Positions 26,855 through 36,312 of a DNA stretch of 36,845 nt are shown piece by piece. The translations under genes were made by a program, and so were the position numbers. This DNA is from Herbaspirillum sp. (GTDB lineage: Bacteria; Pseudomonadota; Gammaproteobacteria; Burkholderiales; Burkholderiaceae_D). The DNA lies in assembly GCA_028292625.1 (NCBI GenBank), contig JAQGLY010000083.1, positions 1 through 36,845 of the forward strand, read 5' to 3'. The notes under the pieces are model-generated. The model saw only the letters and a list, made by a program, of their open reading frames with translations, was not told the origin of the DNA and searched no databases. Every line of letters begins with the position of its first letter. Within the stretch, counting starts at the first letter, position 1.

Positions 26855-28921
26855 ATGTCACGTAAAGGCTTAACGCTTTTCGATGCAGCATTGGCCGGTC
26901 CCGCCGCCATCGACGCATTCAAGAAATTGGGACCGCGCACGCAGTTGCGCAATCCGGTGATGTTTGTCGTGTATATCGGCAGCATCCTGACCACGCTGTT
27001 GCTGATCCAGTCATGGACCGGCAAGGGCGAGGCGCCGTCCGGCTTTATCCTGGCGATCGCGCTGTGGCTGTGGGTCACGGTCTGGTTCGCCAACTTCGCC
27101 GAATCGCTGGCGGAAGGCCGCAGCAAGGCGCAAGCCGCGTCGCTGCGCGCATTGAAGCAAACCGTGAGCGCCAAGAAACTGGAAGCGCCGCGCCGCGGCA
27201 GCCGCTGGACGGCGCTGCCGGCCTCGTCGCTGCTCAAGGGCGATACCGTGCTGGTCGAAGCCGGCGATGTGATTCCTGCCGACGGCGAAGTCATCGAGGG
27301 CATTGCGTCGGTCGACGAGAGCGCGATCACCGGCGAATCGGCGCCGGTGATCCGCGAGTCGGGCGGCGATTTCTCCGCGGTGACCGGCGGCACGCGCATC
27401 CTGTCGGACTGGCTGGTGGTGCGGGTCTCGGTGAATCCCGGCGAAGCCTTTATCGACCGCATGATTGCGATGGTCGAAAGCGCCAAGCGTCAGAAGACGC
27501 CCAATGAAATCGCGCTGACGATTCTGCTGGTGGCGCTGACCATCGTGTTTCTGCTGGTGACGGTGACCCTGCTGCCGTTCTCGCTGTTCAGCGTCAGCCT
27601 GGCCGGCACCGGCCTGCCGGTGACGATCACGGTTCTGGTCGCTCTGCTGGTGTGTCTGATTCCGACCACCATCGGCGGTTTGCTGTCGGCCATCGGCGTG
27701 GCCGGCATGAGCCGGATGATGCAGGCCAATGTGATCGCCACGTCGGGCCGCGCGGTGGAAGCCGCCGGCGACGTCGACGTGCTGCTGCTCGACAAGACCG
27801 GCACCATCACGCTGGGCAATCGGCAGGCTTCCGCCTTCTTCGCCGCGCCCGGCGTGACCGAAGAGCAATTGGCCGATTCCGCGCAACTGGCGTCGATCGC
27901 CGACGAAACGCCGGAAGGCCGCAGCATCGTGGTGCTGGCCAAGCAGAAATTCAACATCCGCGAACGCGATATGGCGGCGTTGAACGCGCAATTCGTCCCG
28001 TTCACCGCGCAAACCCGCATCAGCGGCATCGATACCGGTGAGCGTGCGGTGCGCAAGGGCGCTGCCGCGTCGATCAAGCAATATGTCGAAGCGCTGGGCC
28101 GCCCGTATCCCGCCGAAGTGGCGCGGACGGTCGACGAGATCTCCAAACGCGGCAGCACGCCGCTGGTAGTGGTCGATGCCGGCCGCGTGATGGGCGCGGT
28201 TGAGCTCAAGGACATCGTCAAGGGCGGCATCAAGGAACGCTTCGCCGAGCTGCGCCGCATGGGCATCAAGACCGTGATGATCACCGGCGACAACAAGCTG
28301 ACCGCCGCTGCGATCGCGGCCGAAGCCGGCGTCGACGATTTCCTGGCCGAAGCGACACCGGAAGACAAGCTCAAGCTGATCCGCAGTTATCAGTCCGACG
28401 GCCGGCTGGTGGCGATGACCGGCGACGGCACCAACGATGCGCCGGCGCTGGCCCAGGCCGACGTCGCGGTGGCGATGAACTCCGGCACCCAAGCCGCCAA
28501 GGAAGCCGGCAATATGGTCGATCTGGATTCGAATCCGACCAAGCTGCTGGAGATCGTCGAAATCGGCAAGCAGATGCTGATGACGCGCGGCTCGCTGACC
28601 ACGTTTTCGGTGGCCAACGATATCGCCAAGTATTTCGTGATCATTCCGGCGGCGTTCGTCGGCACCTATCCGCAGTTGCATGCGCTGGATGTGATGCATC
28701 TGACCAGTCCGAATTCGGCGATCTTGTCGGCGGTGATCTTCAATGCGCTGGTGATCGTGGCCTTGATCCCGCTGGCGCTCAAGGGCGTGCAATACCGGGC
28801 GATCGGCGCCGCATTGCTGTTGCGCCGCAATCTGCTTATCTACGGCCTGGGCGGCATTCTGGTGCCGTTCGTGGGCATCAAGGTGATCGACATGCTGTTG
28901 GCTCTTTTACATCTCGCATAG
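26855..28921 (+). CDS. kdpB: K+-transporting ATPase subunit KdpB (P-type ATPase)
   Basis: The catalytic subunit that hydrolyses ATP to energise K+ uptake; 688 residues, close to the 682 of E. coli. The A-domain motif [10 protein letters not shown] contains the Ser that is the inhibitory phosphorylation site in E. coli. The phosphorylated Asp lies in [13 protein letters not shown]. The N-domain region is KGAAASI, and the hinge signatures are MITGDN and [32 protein letters not shown]. The ATG is preceded by AGGAG and lies 12 nt after kdpA. The operon order kdpF-A-B-C-D-E is complete and collinear. Confidence 0.98.
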   Translation: MSRKGLTLFDAALAGPAAIDAFKKLGPRTQLRNPVMFVVYIGSILTTLLLIQSWTGKGEAPSGFILAIALWLWVTVWFANFAESLAEGRSKAQAASLRALKQTVSAKKLEAPRRGSRWTALPASSLLKGDTVLVEAGDVIPADGEVIEGIASVDESAITGESAPVIRESGGDFSAVTGGTRILSDWLVVRVSVNPGEAFIDRMIAMVESAKRQKTPNEIALTILLVALTIVFLLVTVTLLPFSLFSVSLAGTGLPVTITVLVALLVCLIPTTIGGLLSAIGVAGMSRMMQANVIATSGRAVEAAGDVDVLLLDKTGTITLGNRQASAFFAAPGVTEEQLADSAQLASIADETPEGRSIVVLAKQKFNIRERDMAALNAQFVPFTAQTRISGIDTGERAVRKGAAASIKQYVEALGRPYPAEVARTVDEISKRGSTPLVVVDAGRVMGAVELKDIVKGGIKERFAELRRMGIKTVMITGDNKLTAAAIAAEAGVDDFLAEATPEDKLKLIRSYQSDGRLVAMTGDGTNDAPALAQADVAVAMNSGTQAAKEAGNMVDLDSNPTKLLEIVEIGKQMLMTRGSLTTFSVANDIAKYFVIIPAAFVGTYPQLHALDVMHLTSPNSAILSAVIFNALVIVALIPLALKGVQYRAIGAALLLRRNLLIYGLGGILVPFVGIKVIDMLLALLHLA

Positions 28922-28929
28922 GAATGTTC

Positions 28930-29508
28930 ATGAAAACCATATTACGTCCCGCACTGGTGTTGTTTCTGTTGCTGACGGTATTGTGCTGCGTCGCGTATCC
29001 GCTGGCGGTGACCGGAATCGGCCAACTGGCGTTCGGCGACCAGGCCGGCGGCAGCATTGTGATGAAAGACGGCAAGGCGGTCGGCTCGTCGCTGATCGGC
29101 CAGGCGTTTTCGTCGCCGCAGTATTTCTGGAGCCGTCCATCGGCCACCAGTCCCATGCCGAATAACGCCGAATCGTCCGGCGGCTCCAATCTGAGTCCGG
29201 CCAATCCGGCGCAGAACGATGCGGTCAAGCAGCGGGTGGACGCATTGAAGGCGGCCGATCCGGACAATACGATGCTGGTGCCGGTCGATCTGGTCACCGC
29301 ATCGGCTAGCGGACTGGATCCGGAAATCAGTCTCGCGGCCGCCTATTATCAGGCCGGACGCGTGGCCAGGATACGCAAGATCGGCGTCGATGCAGTGCGC
29401 GGCCTGATCGGCCGTTACAGCCAGCAGCCGTGGCTGGGCTTTTTCGGCGAGCCGCGCGTCAATGTGCTGGCGCTGAATCTGGCGCTGGACCGGGGCGACG
29501 CCAGGTAG
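28930..29508 (+). CDS. kdpC: K+-transporting ATPase subunit KdpC
   Basis: A single-span accessory subunit, 192 residues. The N-terminal helix LVLFLLLTVLCCVAYPLAVTGIGQLAF anchors a periplasmic domain with the family blocks SSLIGQAFSSPQYFWSRPSAT, ESSGGSNLSPANPAQ, ASASGLDPEISLAAAYYQAGRVA and VNVLALNLAL. The ATG at 28930 has AGGA at a sensible distance; the ATG at 28924 is too close to it. It starts 8 nt after kdpB. Confidence 0.96.
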   Translation: MKTILRPALVLFLLLTVLCCVAYPLAVTGIGQLAFGDQAGGSIVMKDGKAVGSSLIGQAFSSPQYFWSRPSATSPMPNNAESSGGSNLSPANPAQNDAVKQRVDALKAADPDNTMLVPVDLVTASASGLDPEISLAAAYYQAGRVARIRKIGVDAVRGLIGRYSQQPWLGFFGEPRVNVLALNLALDRGDAR

Positions 29509-29586
29509 GGCCGCGGTGTGCATTGTCCGCGACGCGCCCGGTGATTTAGGGCAGACTTAGCGCTATTCAGTACTTCATATCTCCTT

Positions 29587-32292
29587 ATGTCATCCAGCGA
29601 TCCGCAACGCCCCGACCCAGACGCCTTACTGGCTTATGTCCAAGAGCAGGAGCAGCGCGCGCTGCGGGGCAAGCTGCGCATCTATTTCGGCGCCTCCGCA
29701 GGAGTCGGCAAAACCTATGCGATGTTGAGGGCGGCGCGCAAACTGGTGGCGGAACAGCTGGATATCGCGGTCGGCATCGTCGAAACGCACGGCCGCGCCG
29801 AAACCGCGGCGCAGCTCGAAGGACTGGAACTGCTGCCGTTGAAGTCGCTGGTCTATCGCGACAAGCAGGTCGCCGAATTCGATATCGATGCGGCGCTGGA
29901 AAGGCATCCCGCGCTGCTGCTGATCGACGAGCTGGCGCATACCAATGCGCCGGGGTCGCGCCATCCCAAGCGCTGGCAGGACGTGGAGGAACTGCTGGCG
30001 GCCGGCATCAATGTGTTTACCACCGTCAATGTGCAGCATCTGGAAAGCCTTAACGACGTGGTCGGAGGCATTACCGGCGTGCGCGTGGCGGAGACCTTGC
30101 CCGATACCGTGTTCGACCGCGCCGAGGAAGTGGTGCTGGTGGACGTGCCGGCCGATGAATTGCTGGAGCGCCTGAAGGCCGGCAAGGTGTACGGGCAGCA
30201 GCAGGCCGAGCGGGCGTCGCAAAACTTTTTCCGCAAGGGCAACCTGATCGCATTGCGCGAACTGGCGCTGCGTCGCACCGCCGATCGCATCGGCGACGAC
30301 ATGCAGGCGTACCGCATCGAAAAATCGATCAGCGCGGTCTGGAAAACCGATGCCACGCTGCTGGCCCTGATCGGGCCGCACGCCGGCGGCGATCATATCG
30401 TGCGCAGCGCCGCGCGGATGGCTACGCAGCTCAACGCCGACTGGCATGCGATCTATGTGGAAACGCCGCGTTTGCAGCGTTTGCCTTCATCGGCGCGCGA
30501 ACGCATTTTGAAAACCTTGAAGCTGGCGCAGGATCTGGGCGCGACCACGGCGGTGTTGTCCGGCAGCGACGTGGCCGAAGCCGCCGCCGGTTATGCGCGC
30601 AATCATAATTTCTCGAAACTGGTGCTGGGGCGCGGCAGGAACGCCTGGCCGTGGCGGCAAAGTGTGGGACGGCGGGTGGCGGCGCAGGCGCCGGATGTCG
30701 ATCTCATCGAGCTGGGCAGCGGCGGCGACGCGCAGCGTGCCGCCGATACCGCGGCCGCAGCCGCGTTCGACGCCGATACCGATGCGCCGCGCCGGCCCTT
30801 CCGCGTCCGGCGTTATCTATGGGCGGCTGGCGCCAGTCTGGCGACGACGGCGCTGGCGATGTTTGTGCTGCCGCAATTCGATCTGTCCAACATCGCGATG
30901 ATTTATCTGCTGACGGTGGTGGTGGTGGCCATGCAGCTGGGGCGCGGGCCGGCGGTGCTGTCTACGCTGGTCGGCGTGGCCGCCTTCGATTATTTTTTCG
31001 TGGCGCCGCGTTTTTCGTTCGCCATCAGCGATCTGCAATACGGCGTGACGTTTGCCGTGATGCTGACGGTGGGCTTGATCATCGCGCATCTGACCTCCAG
31101 CCTGCGTTATCAGGCGCGCGTGGCGCGGCGTCGGGAGATGCGTTCGCGCGCCTTGTACGAATTCGCGCGCGAATTGTCCAGCGCGTTGCAGGCGGAGCAG
31201 ATTTTCGAGACTACCTGCGGCTTTATCGAAAGCAGTTTCGGAGGCAAGGCCACGCTGCTGCTGCCGGACGATGAGGGCAGGCTGGCGATTCCCGAGGGCG
31301 CCGTTGCCAATCCCGATATCGAACCCGGCATTGCGCAGTGGGCCTTCGATCATGCGTCGCCGGCCGGCGCGGGCACCGATACGCTGGCCGCCAGCAAGGC
31401 GTTTTACATGCCGCTGGTGGCCCCGATGCGTACCCGCGGCGTGCTGGCGATTGCGCCGCAAAGCCGGCGCTGGATCCTGATCCCGGAACAGCGGCAGCAG
31501 TTCGACACCTTTGCCGCGTTGACCGCGATTGCGCTGGAGCGCGTGCATTACATCGAAGTGGCGCAGGGCGCGCTGGTGCATATGGAATCGGAGCGGCTGC
31601 GCAATTCGCTGCTGGCGGCGCTGTCGCACGATCTGCGCACGCCGCTGACATCGCTGGTCGGCTTGTCCGAATCGCTGACCCGCTCGCAACCGCCGCTGAC
31701 CGCCGCGCAATCGGCGCTGGCCCAAGCGCTGCACGATGAAGCGCTGCGCATGAGCAATCTGGTGTCGAATTTACTGGATATGGCGCGGATTCAAAGCGGC
31801 AAGGTGGAGCTCAATCTGCAATGGCAGCCGCTGGAAGAAGTGGTCGGCAGCGCATTGCGCGCCTGCGGTTCGGCGCTGGCCGGGCATATGGTGCAGACGC
31901 GGCTGGCGCCGGATCTGCCGCTGCTGCGCTTCGATGCGGTGTTGCTGGAGCGGGTACTGTGCAATCTGGTCGAGAATGCAGTCAAATATACGCCGCCGGG
32001 TTCGCGCATCGTGATCGCGGCCGAGGTCGGCGGCCAGTTCGTGCAGGTGTCGGTCGCTGACAACGGCCCCGGTTTGCCGCCGGGACGCGAACAGGCGCTG
32101 TTTGAGAAATTCACGCGCGGCGAACAGGAGTCGGCCACCTCCGGCGTCGGTCTGGGCCTGGCGATCTGCCAGGCGATCGTGATCGCGCACGGCGGCGTTA
32201 TCGGCGCGGCCAAATCGCCCGAGGGCGGGGCCAGTATAGTGTTTACCTTACCGTTGGGCACGCCGCCGGCGCTGCCTGCTATCGAAGATTGA
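29587..32292 (+). CDS. kdpD: sensor histidine kinase KdpD
   Basis: A turgor/K+-sensing membrane kinase, 901 residues. The N-terminal KdpD domain has a P-loop GASAGVGKT near residue 36 and LLIDELAHTNAPGSRHPKRW. A universal-stress-protein-like domain spans about 255-375. Four membrane helices lie at about 410-510 (SLATTALAMFVLP, IAMIYLLTVVVVAMQL, VGVAAFDYFFVAP, VMLTVGLIIAHL). A GAF-like region follows at about 535-660. The kinase core has phospho-acceptor His681 in ALSHDLRTPLTSL, an N-box in LCNLVENAVKYTPPGS and G-boxes in DNGPGLPPG and GVGLGLAICQAI. It phosphorylates KdpE. It lies 78 nt after kdpC; no strong ribosome site is seen before the ATG. Confidence 0.97.
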   Translation: MSSSDPQRPDPDALLAYVQEQEQRALRGKLRIYFGASAGVGKTYAMLRAARKLVAEQLDIAVGIVETHGRAETAAQLEGLELLPLKSLVYRDKQVAEFDIDAALERHPALLLIDELAHTNAPGSRHPKRWQDVEELLAAGINVFTTVNVQHLESLNDVVGGITGVRVAETLPDTVFDRAEEVVLVDVPADELLERLKAGKVYGQQQAERASQNFFRKGNLIALRELALRRTADRIGDDMQAYRIEKSISAVWKTDATLLALIGPHAGGDHIVRSAARMATQLNADWHAIYVETPRLQRLPSSARERILKTLKLAQDLGATTAVLSGSDVAEAAAGYARNHNFSKLVLGRGRNAWPWRQSVGRRVAAQAPDVDLIELGSGGDAQRAADTAAAAAFDADTDAPRRPFRVRRYLWAAGASLATTALAMFVLPQFDLSNIAMIYLLTVVVVAMQLGRGPAVLSTLVGVAAFDYFFVAPRFSFAISDLQYGVTFAVMLTVGLIIAHLTSSLRYQARVARRREMRSRALYEFARELSSALQAEQIFETTCGFIESSFGGKATLLLPDDEGRLAIPEGAVANPDIEPGIAQWAFDHASPAGAGTDTLAASKAFYMPLVAPMRTRGVLAIAPQSRRWILIPEQRQQFDTFAALTAIALERVHYIEVAQGALVHMESERLRNSLLAALSHDLRTPLTSLVGLSESLTRSQPPLTAAQSALAQALHDEALRMSNLVSNLLDMARIQSGKVELNLQWQPLEEVVGSALRACGSALAGHMVQTRLAPDLPLLRFDAVLLERVLCNLVENAVKYTPPGSRIVIAAEVGGQFVQVSVADNGPGLPPGREQALFEKFTRGEQESATSGVGLGLAICQAIVIAHGGVIGAAKSPEGGASIVFTLPLGTPPALPAIED

Positions 32293-32299
32293 ACAGAAA

Positions 32300-33001
32300 A
32301 TGACACATTCCTCTCCCATCGCATTACTGGTCGAAGATGAGCCGCAGATCCGTCGTTTCGTGCGCAGCGCCATGGAACAGGAGGGCTGGCAGGTATTCGA
32401 AGCGTCCGGCATGCAGCGCGGCCTGATCGATGCCGGCACGCGGCAACCCGATCTGGTGATTCTGGATCTGGGCCTGCCCGACGGCGACGGTCTCGATTTC
32501 ATCGCCGATTTGCGGCGCTGGTCGGCAGTGCCGGTGATCGTGCTGTCGGCGCGCGCCGGCGAAAGCGACAAGATCAAGGCGCTCGATGCCGGCGCCGACG
32601 ATTATCTGGGCAAGCCCTTTGGCGTGGGTGAATTGCTGGCCCGGGTGCGCTCCACCTTGCGTCGGCAGCGCCAGTCGGCGACCGGCGGCGACGGCGTGCT
32701 GCAATTCGGCGATGTCCGGCTGGATATGAAGGCGCGGCTGGTGACCCGTGACGGCGCGCCGGTCAAGCTGACGCCGACCGAATATCGGCTGCTGGCGGTG
32801 CTGGCGACCAATGCCGGGCGGGTCGTCACCAGCCCGCAGTTATTGCGCGAGGTGTGGGGACCGTCGCATGCCGAGGACGGGCATTACGTACGCGTCTACA
32901 TGGGGCATCTGCGGCAAAAGCTGGAAGCCGATCCGGCCCAGCCGCGCTATCTGCTGACCGAAACCGCGGTCGGCTATCGTTTGCTGCTGCCGGAACGTTG
33001 A
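32300..33001 (+). CDS. kdpE: response regulator KdpE
   Basis: An OmpR/PhoB-type transcriptional activator of the kdp operon, 233 residues. The receiver domain (1-120) has the acidic pair Glu12-Asp13, phospho-acceptor Asp56 in LVILDLGLPDGDG, and Lys in LGKPFGVGEL. The C-terminal winged helix (about 132-230) has VKLTPTEYRLLAVLATNAGRVV and HYVRVYMGHLRQKLEADP. It starts 7 nt after kdpD and ends 4 nt before the stop of a convergent gene. The TCTTTA direct repeats at 24772-24788 are its best candidate target. Confidence 0.97.
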   Translation: MTHSSPIALLVEDEPQIRRFVRSAMEQEGWQVFEASGMQRGLIDAGTRQPDLVILDLGLPDGDGLDFIADLRRWSAVPVIVLSARAGESDKIKALDAGADDYLGKPFGVGELLARVRSTLRRQRQSATGGDGVLQFGDVRLDMKARLVTRDGAPVKLTPTEYRLLAVLATNAGRVVTSPQLLREVWGPSHAEDGHYVRVYMGHLRQKLEADPAQPRYLLTETAVGYRLLLPER

Positions 33002-33005
33002 CTGT

Positions 33006-34436
33006 TCAGGTCGCGACCGTGGCGGCGCCAAGGCCCATGCGTTGCGCCAGCATGCAATCGAACGCGTCGTAGATGCGCTGGACATAGGGATTCTTGAACT
33101 TCAATACCTCGTGGTAATGTTCCGGATGCACCATCATGGTGGCGTTGGCTTCGAAAATCAGCAGCCGTCCATCGGCCAGCACGGAAAAATCCACGCCGCC
33201 GAAATCGAGATCGAGACGCTGCGCGATCGCTATCAGCGCGGCCCATGCCGCCGGGCCCAACACCCCGATGGGATCCTGCAAGAAGCAGTGTTCCTCCTCG
33301 GTCTTCCAGCGCATGGGCAACATATCGGCGGTGTCGTAATGCGTCAGCCAGTGGCTGCCGATCGCCAGATGATAGGGATACGGCCGGCGATCGACGAAAA
33401 TGATGCGATATTTGCGAAAGTAGCCATCGTCCGAACGGTATTTGCAATAGCTGCTCAAATACAGTTGCTCGGCGCCCGGCACCACGGCGGCGGTCAATTC
33501 CTGCGGCGATTGCAATAATTCCACGCCTTCTCCGCCATGGGCGCCGACGCGGCGCGCAATGACGGGGTAGTTCATGCTCGCCGCAGCAAGCGGCACGTGT
33601 CCCTGCGTCGGGCCGTCCGGCCGGCGATCCCAGCGTACCACTTGCGGCACTTCGATGCCGTCTATACCGGCGAGCAGCGCGCCGATGCGGTCGCGGGCGG
33701 TGCGGTCAATGCGTTGCGGCGGATTGAGCAGCGGCCGGCGGTTGATCGCCAGAAAGCGGTCGACTGCGGCGCGGCTGCCGATGGCGGTGTCCGCGTCGCC
33801 GATGGCGTTGAAGACGATATCGTAGTGCGGCAACGACTGCCCTGCCGGCGCATACTCGATGACCCATTTGATCAGCGCATTGACGGTGGTCGGCAGCAGA
33901 TAGTCGAAAGGCACATTGCCGGGCCGGCCGCAGCACAGGATCAATACATTGCGCACCGGCGTGGCGGCCGGTTCGATGAACAGCGATTGCCGGCGGTACG
34001 CGCGGTCGCTGTGCTCGTCCGCCTCGGCCGAGCGGCCCTGCTGACGCAGAACCTCGGCCAGGTTCTGATTGGCCGACACCAGATCGGGATCTAGCATCAG
34101 CGCCAGGCGATACCAATGGCCCGCCGGTTCCCAATGGCGATTCATGAAGTAGGCAGTGCCGATATTGAACAGGTCTACCGCCGAGCCGCGCTCCAATGCT
34201 TCGACCGCCATGCCCGCGGCGAGCGCTTGGGGCTGTTGGCCGTTGGCGTGCAATGCCGCCGCCTGCACGCGGTAGACATCCGCGTTCAACGGCAGCATGG
34301 TCGCCGCGCGCTGCAGCGCCTGCAGTGCTTCGGTGGGGTTTCCTGCCGCAAGACGTTCCTGGCCTATGGCGATCCAGATTTTTCCATCGATGTCAGGATT
34401 GGGGGGCGTTGCGGGGGTAAATAATTTGATCGGCAT
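33006..34436 (-). CDS. TPR / ATP-grasp-like protein (shorter paralogue)
   Basis: 476 residues, no signal peptide or membrane helix. About three tetratricopeptide repeats occupy residues 18-145 (GQERLAAGNPTEALQALQRAATMLP, then GTAYFMNRHWEPAGHWYRLALMLDP). The rest resembles an ATP-grasp ligase. The pre-ATP-grasp part has YDIVFNAIGDAD and PLLNPPQRIDRTARDRI. The glycine-rich loop is VIARRVGAHGGEGV, and the metal-binding end is DFGGVDFSVLADGRLLIFEANAT with Asp and Glu-x-Asn. The Lys usual before the glycine loop is Arg. ATP-grasp enzymes join a carboxylate to an amine or thiol; the substrate here is unknown. It is second in a two-gene unit, 10 nt after its longer paralogue, with AAGG 9 nt before the ATG. 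Confidence 0.82.
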   Translation of the reverse strand: MPIKLFTPATPPNPDIDGKIWIAIGQERLAAGNPTEALQALQRAATMLPLNADVYRVQAAALHANGQQPQALAAGMAVEALERGSAVDLFNIGTAYFMNRHWEPAGHWYRLALMLDPDLVSANQNLAEVLRQQGRSAEADEHSDRAYRRQSLFIEPAATPVRNVLILCCGRPGNVPFDYLLPTTVNALIKWVIEYAPAGQSLPHYDIVFNAIGDADTAIGSRAAVDRFLAINRRPLLNPPQRIDRTARDRIGALLAGIDGIEVPQVVRWDRRPDGPTQGHVPLAAASMNYPVIARRVGAHGGEGVELLQSPQELTAAVVPGAEQLYLSSYCKYRSDDGYFRKYRIIFVDRRPYPYHLAIGSHWLTHYDTADMLPMRWKTEEEHCFLQDPIGVLGPAAWAALIAIAQRLDLDFGGVDFSVLADGRLLIFEANATMMVHPEHYHEVLKFKNPYVQRIYDAFDCMLAQRMGLGAATVAT

Positions 34437-34446
34437 GAACGCGACC

Positions 34447-36312
34447 TTAAAGAGATGGATGTGATGGCGGTTCGACGGCGCGTGTCAGCAGATCTTCGAA
34501 GGCGTCGAGGATCCGCTGTATATAGACGTTCTTGTGTTGCAGCACTCCCGCGGCATTTTCCGGATGCGCCAACATCGTGGGATTGGCCTCGAAAACCAGA
34601 ATGCGTCCGTCCGGCAGGATGGAGAAATCGATGCCCGCGTAATCCAGATCCATTTTCGCGCCGATAGCGGCGATGGCCTGCATGCCGGCCGGACCCAGAA
34701 CGGCTTGCGGGTCCTGCAGAAACCGGCTTTCTTCTTCCAGTTTCCAGGGGCAGGCCTCCATCTCCGCCGTGTAGTAATGGACCATCCAGTTCGGCGAGAT
34801 CGCGAGGTGATAAGGATAGGGCTTGCGGTCGATGAAAATCATCCGGTATTTGCGGCACCAGGAATCGGCGGAGCGGTAATCGACAAATTGGGAAACATAC
34901 ACAGGCCCGGATTGGCCGGCTCTGCATTGCGCCAGTTCGGCGGCGTCGGTCGCCAGCGTCAGACCGATGCCGCCTTGCGTATGCACCGGCCGTATCAGCA
35001 GCGGCAATCGATCCGCGAGGGATGCATCCCAGCCGGCGCGGTCGGCATAGCGCCGCACCGGCGGAAGGCACAGACCGTCGATGCCGGCCAGCAGCGCCGG
35101 CAGCTTGTCGCGCGCCGTACGCGCCACTTTATCCGGATGGTTGAGCAGCGGCCTGGCGCATACCTGCACAAAACGACTGAGCGGCGCGGCGACATCGCCG
35201 GTCACATCGGCATCGCCCATGGCGTTGAATACCAGATCGTAAGCCGGCAATCGATCGGCTTGTCCGGCGGGCGCGTATTCGATCATCCAGTCGATGATGT
35301 TGTTCTTCTTTTCGTTGAACAAATGGGTGAGGTTGAGGTTGCCTTTTCCGGCATCGAACAGTATCAGCACCGTTTTGTTGGCGTCGGGCGAATATTTTTC
35401 AAACAGGTTCCGGCGCGAATAGGCAAGGGCAGCATGGCGCTTGGCTTCCACAACGCGGCCGTCGTCGTCCAGGATGACGGCGAGATTGATATGCGCATCG
35501 ATATAGTCGGGATCGAGATCCAGCACCTGCCGGTAGCAGCGCTCGGCTTCGGCCGGCCGCGAGCGGCGGCCATGGATCAGTCCCAGGTTATAGACGGCCT
35601 CCGGATAATCCGGGCGGCAGAGCACGGCCTGTTCGAAACAGCTGGCCGCCGCCGTCAGATCGTTTTGCCGGTATCTGACGACGCCCAGATTGAAATGGGT
35701 TTGCGCCATGCCTGGGGAGATCGAAATCGCCTTGGCGTAATGATCGGCCGCTTCGTCGAGCCGCTGGGATGCCATCGCGGCGTCGCCCATATCGTGATGC
35801 GCATCGGCGAAACCGGGTTGCTGCGCGACCACCAGCCGGTAGTTGGCGATGGCTTCGGCATGGCGGCCGGCCGATTTTTCCAGATTTGCCAGAGCGTACC
35901 GCGCCTCGAAAAAGTCGGGCGCCAGCGCAAGCGCCTGGCGAAAGCTTTGCATCGCCTCGTCCATCCGGTCCTGCTTCTGCAGCGTAATGCCCATGCCGAA
36001 ATAGGCGGATGCCGAGTTCGGCTCGATCTCCAGGATGCCGGAATAGCAGGCCATGGCCTGATCGAACAGCTTTTTGGTCCGGTACGCCATTCCCAACGAA
36101 AGCAGGTAAGTGGTATTGCGCGGGAAAAGAAGGCTGGCTTTTGAAATGAGCGCAATGGAAAAATCGATATCGCCCAATTGCGCGGCGGCGTTGCCCATCA
36201 GATGCAAGGCCTCGGGGTGGTCCGGGTCGGCCTGCAGAATCTGCTGGTAGATTTCGACGGCTTCGGCGATGCGGCCGGCCTTATGGTGTTCCAGCGCAGT
36301 TAGTATTTCCAT
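34447..36312 (-). CDS. TPR / ATP-grasp-like protein (longer paralogue)
   Basis: 621 residues from this start. About nine tetratricopeptide repeats of 34 residues cover residues 1-310, with clear A/G/Y/A/P spacing (MDEAMQSFRQALALAPDFFEA; LDEAADHYAKAISISPG). The ATP-grasp-like half begins near 315 (KTVLILFDAGKGN): YDLVFNAMGDAD, PLLNHPDKVARTARDKLPALL, LLIRPVHTQGGIGL, YRMIFIDRKPYPYHLAI and DYAGIDFSILPDGRILVFEANPT with the Asp and Glu-x-Asn metal ligands. Its C-terminal half is closely similar to the next gene, so this is a tandem duplication with different TPR numbers. The start at 36312 opens directly into the first TPR; an in-frame ATG at 36396 would add 28 residues, and neither has a good ribosome site. 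No known function. Confidence 0.82.
   Translation of the reverse strand: MEILTALEHHKAGRIAEAVEIYQQILQADPDHPEALHLMGNAAAQLGDIDFSIALISKASLLFPRNTTYLLSLGMAYRTKKLFDQAMACYSGILEIEPNSASAYFGMGITLQKQDRMDEAMQSFRQALALAPDFFEARYALANLEKSAGRHAEAIANYRLVVAQQPGFADAHHDMGDAAMASQRLDEAADHYAKAISISPGMAQTHFNLGVVRYRQNDLTAAASCFEQAVLCRPDYPEAVYNLGLIHGRRSRPAEAERCYRQVLDLDPDYIDAHINLAVILDDDGRVVEAKRHAALAYSRRNLFEKYSPDANKTVLILFDAGKGNLNLTHLFNEKKNNIIDWMIEYAPAGQADRLPAYDLVFNAMGDADVTGDVAAPLSRFVQVCARPLLNHPDKVARTARDKLPALLAGIDGLCLPPVRRYADRAGWDASLADRLPLLIRPVHTQGGIGLTLATDAAELAQCRAGQSGPVYVSQFVDYRSADSWCRKYRMIFIDRKPYPYHLAISPNWMVHYYTAEMEACPWKLEEESRFLQDPQAVLGPAGMQAIAAIGAKMDLDYAGIDFSILPDGRILVFEANPTMLAHPENAAGVLQHKNVYIQRILDAFEDLLTRAVEPPSHPSL

Noticed and set aside
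27011..28792. 593-codon open frame antisense to kdpB
   Set aside because: Shadow of the conserved ATPase gene on the other strand; composition is His/Arg/Asp-rich and it has no ribosome site or partner.
34534..36144. 536-codon open frame antisense to the longer TPR/ATP-grasp gene
   Set aside because: The opposite frame has regular 34-residue TPR repeats and ATP-grasp motifs, while this one has neither.
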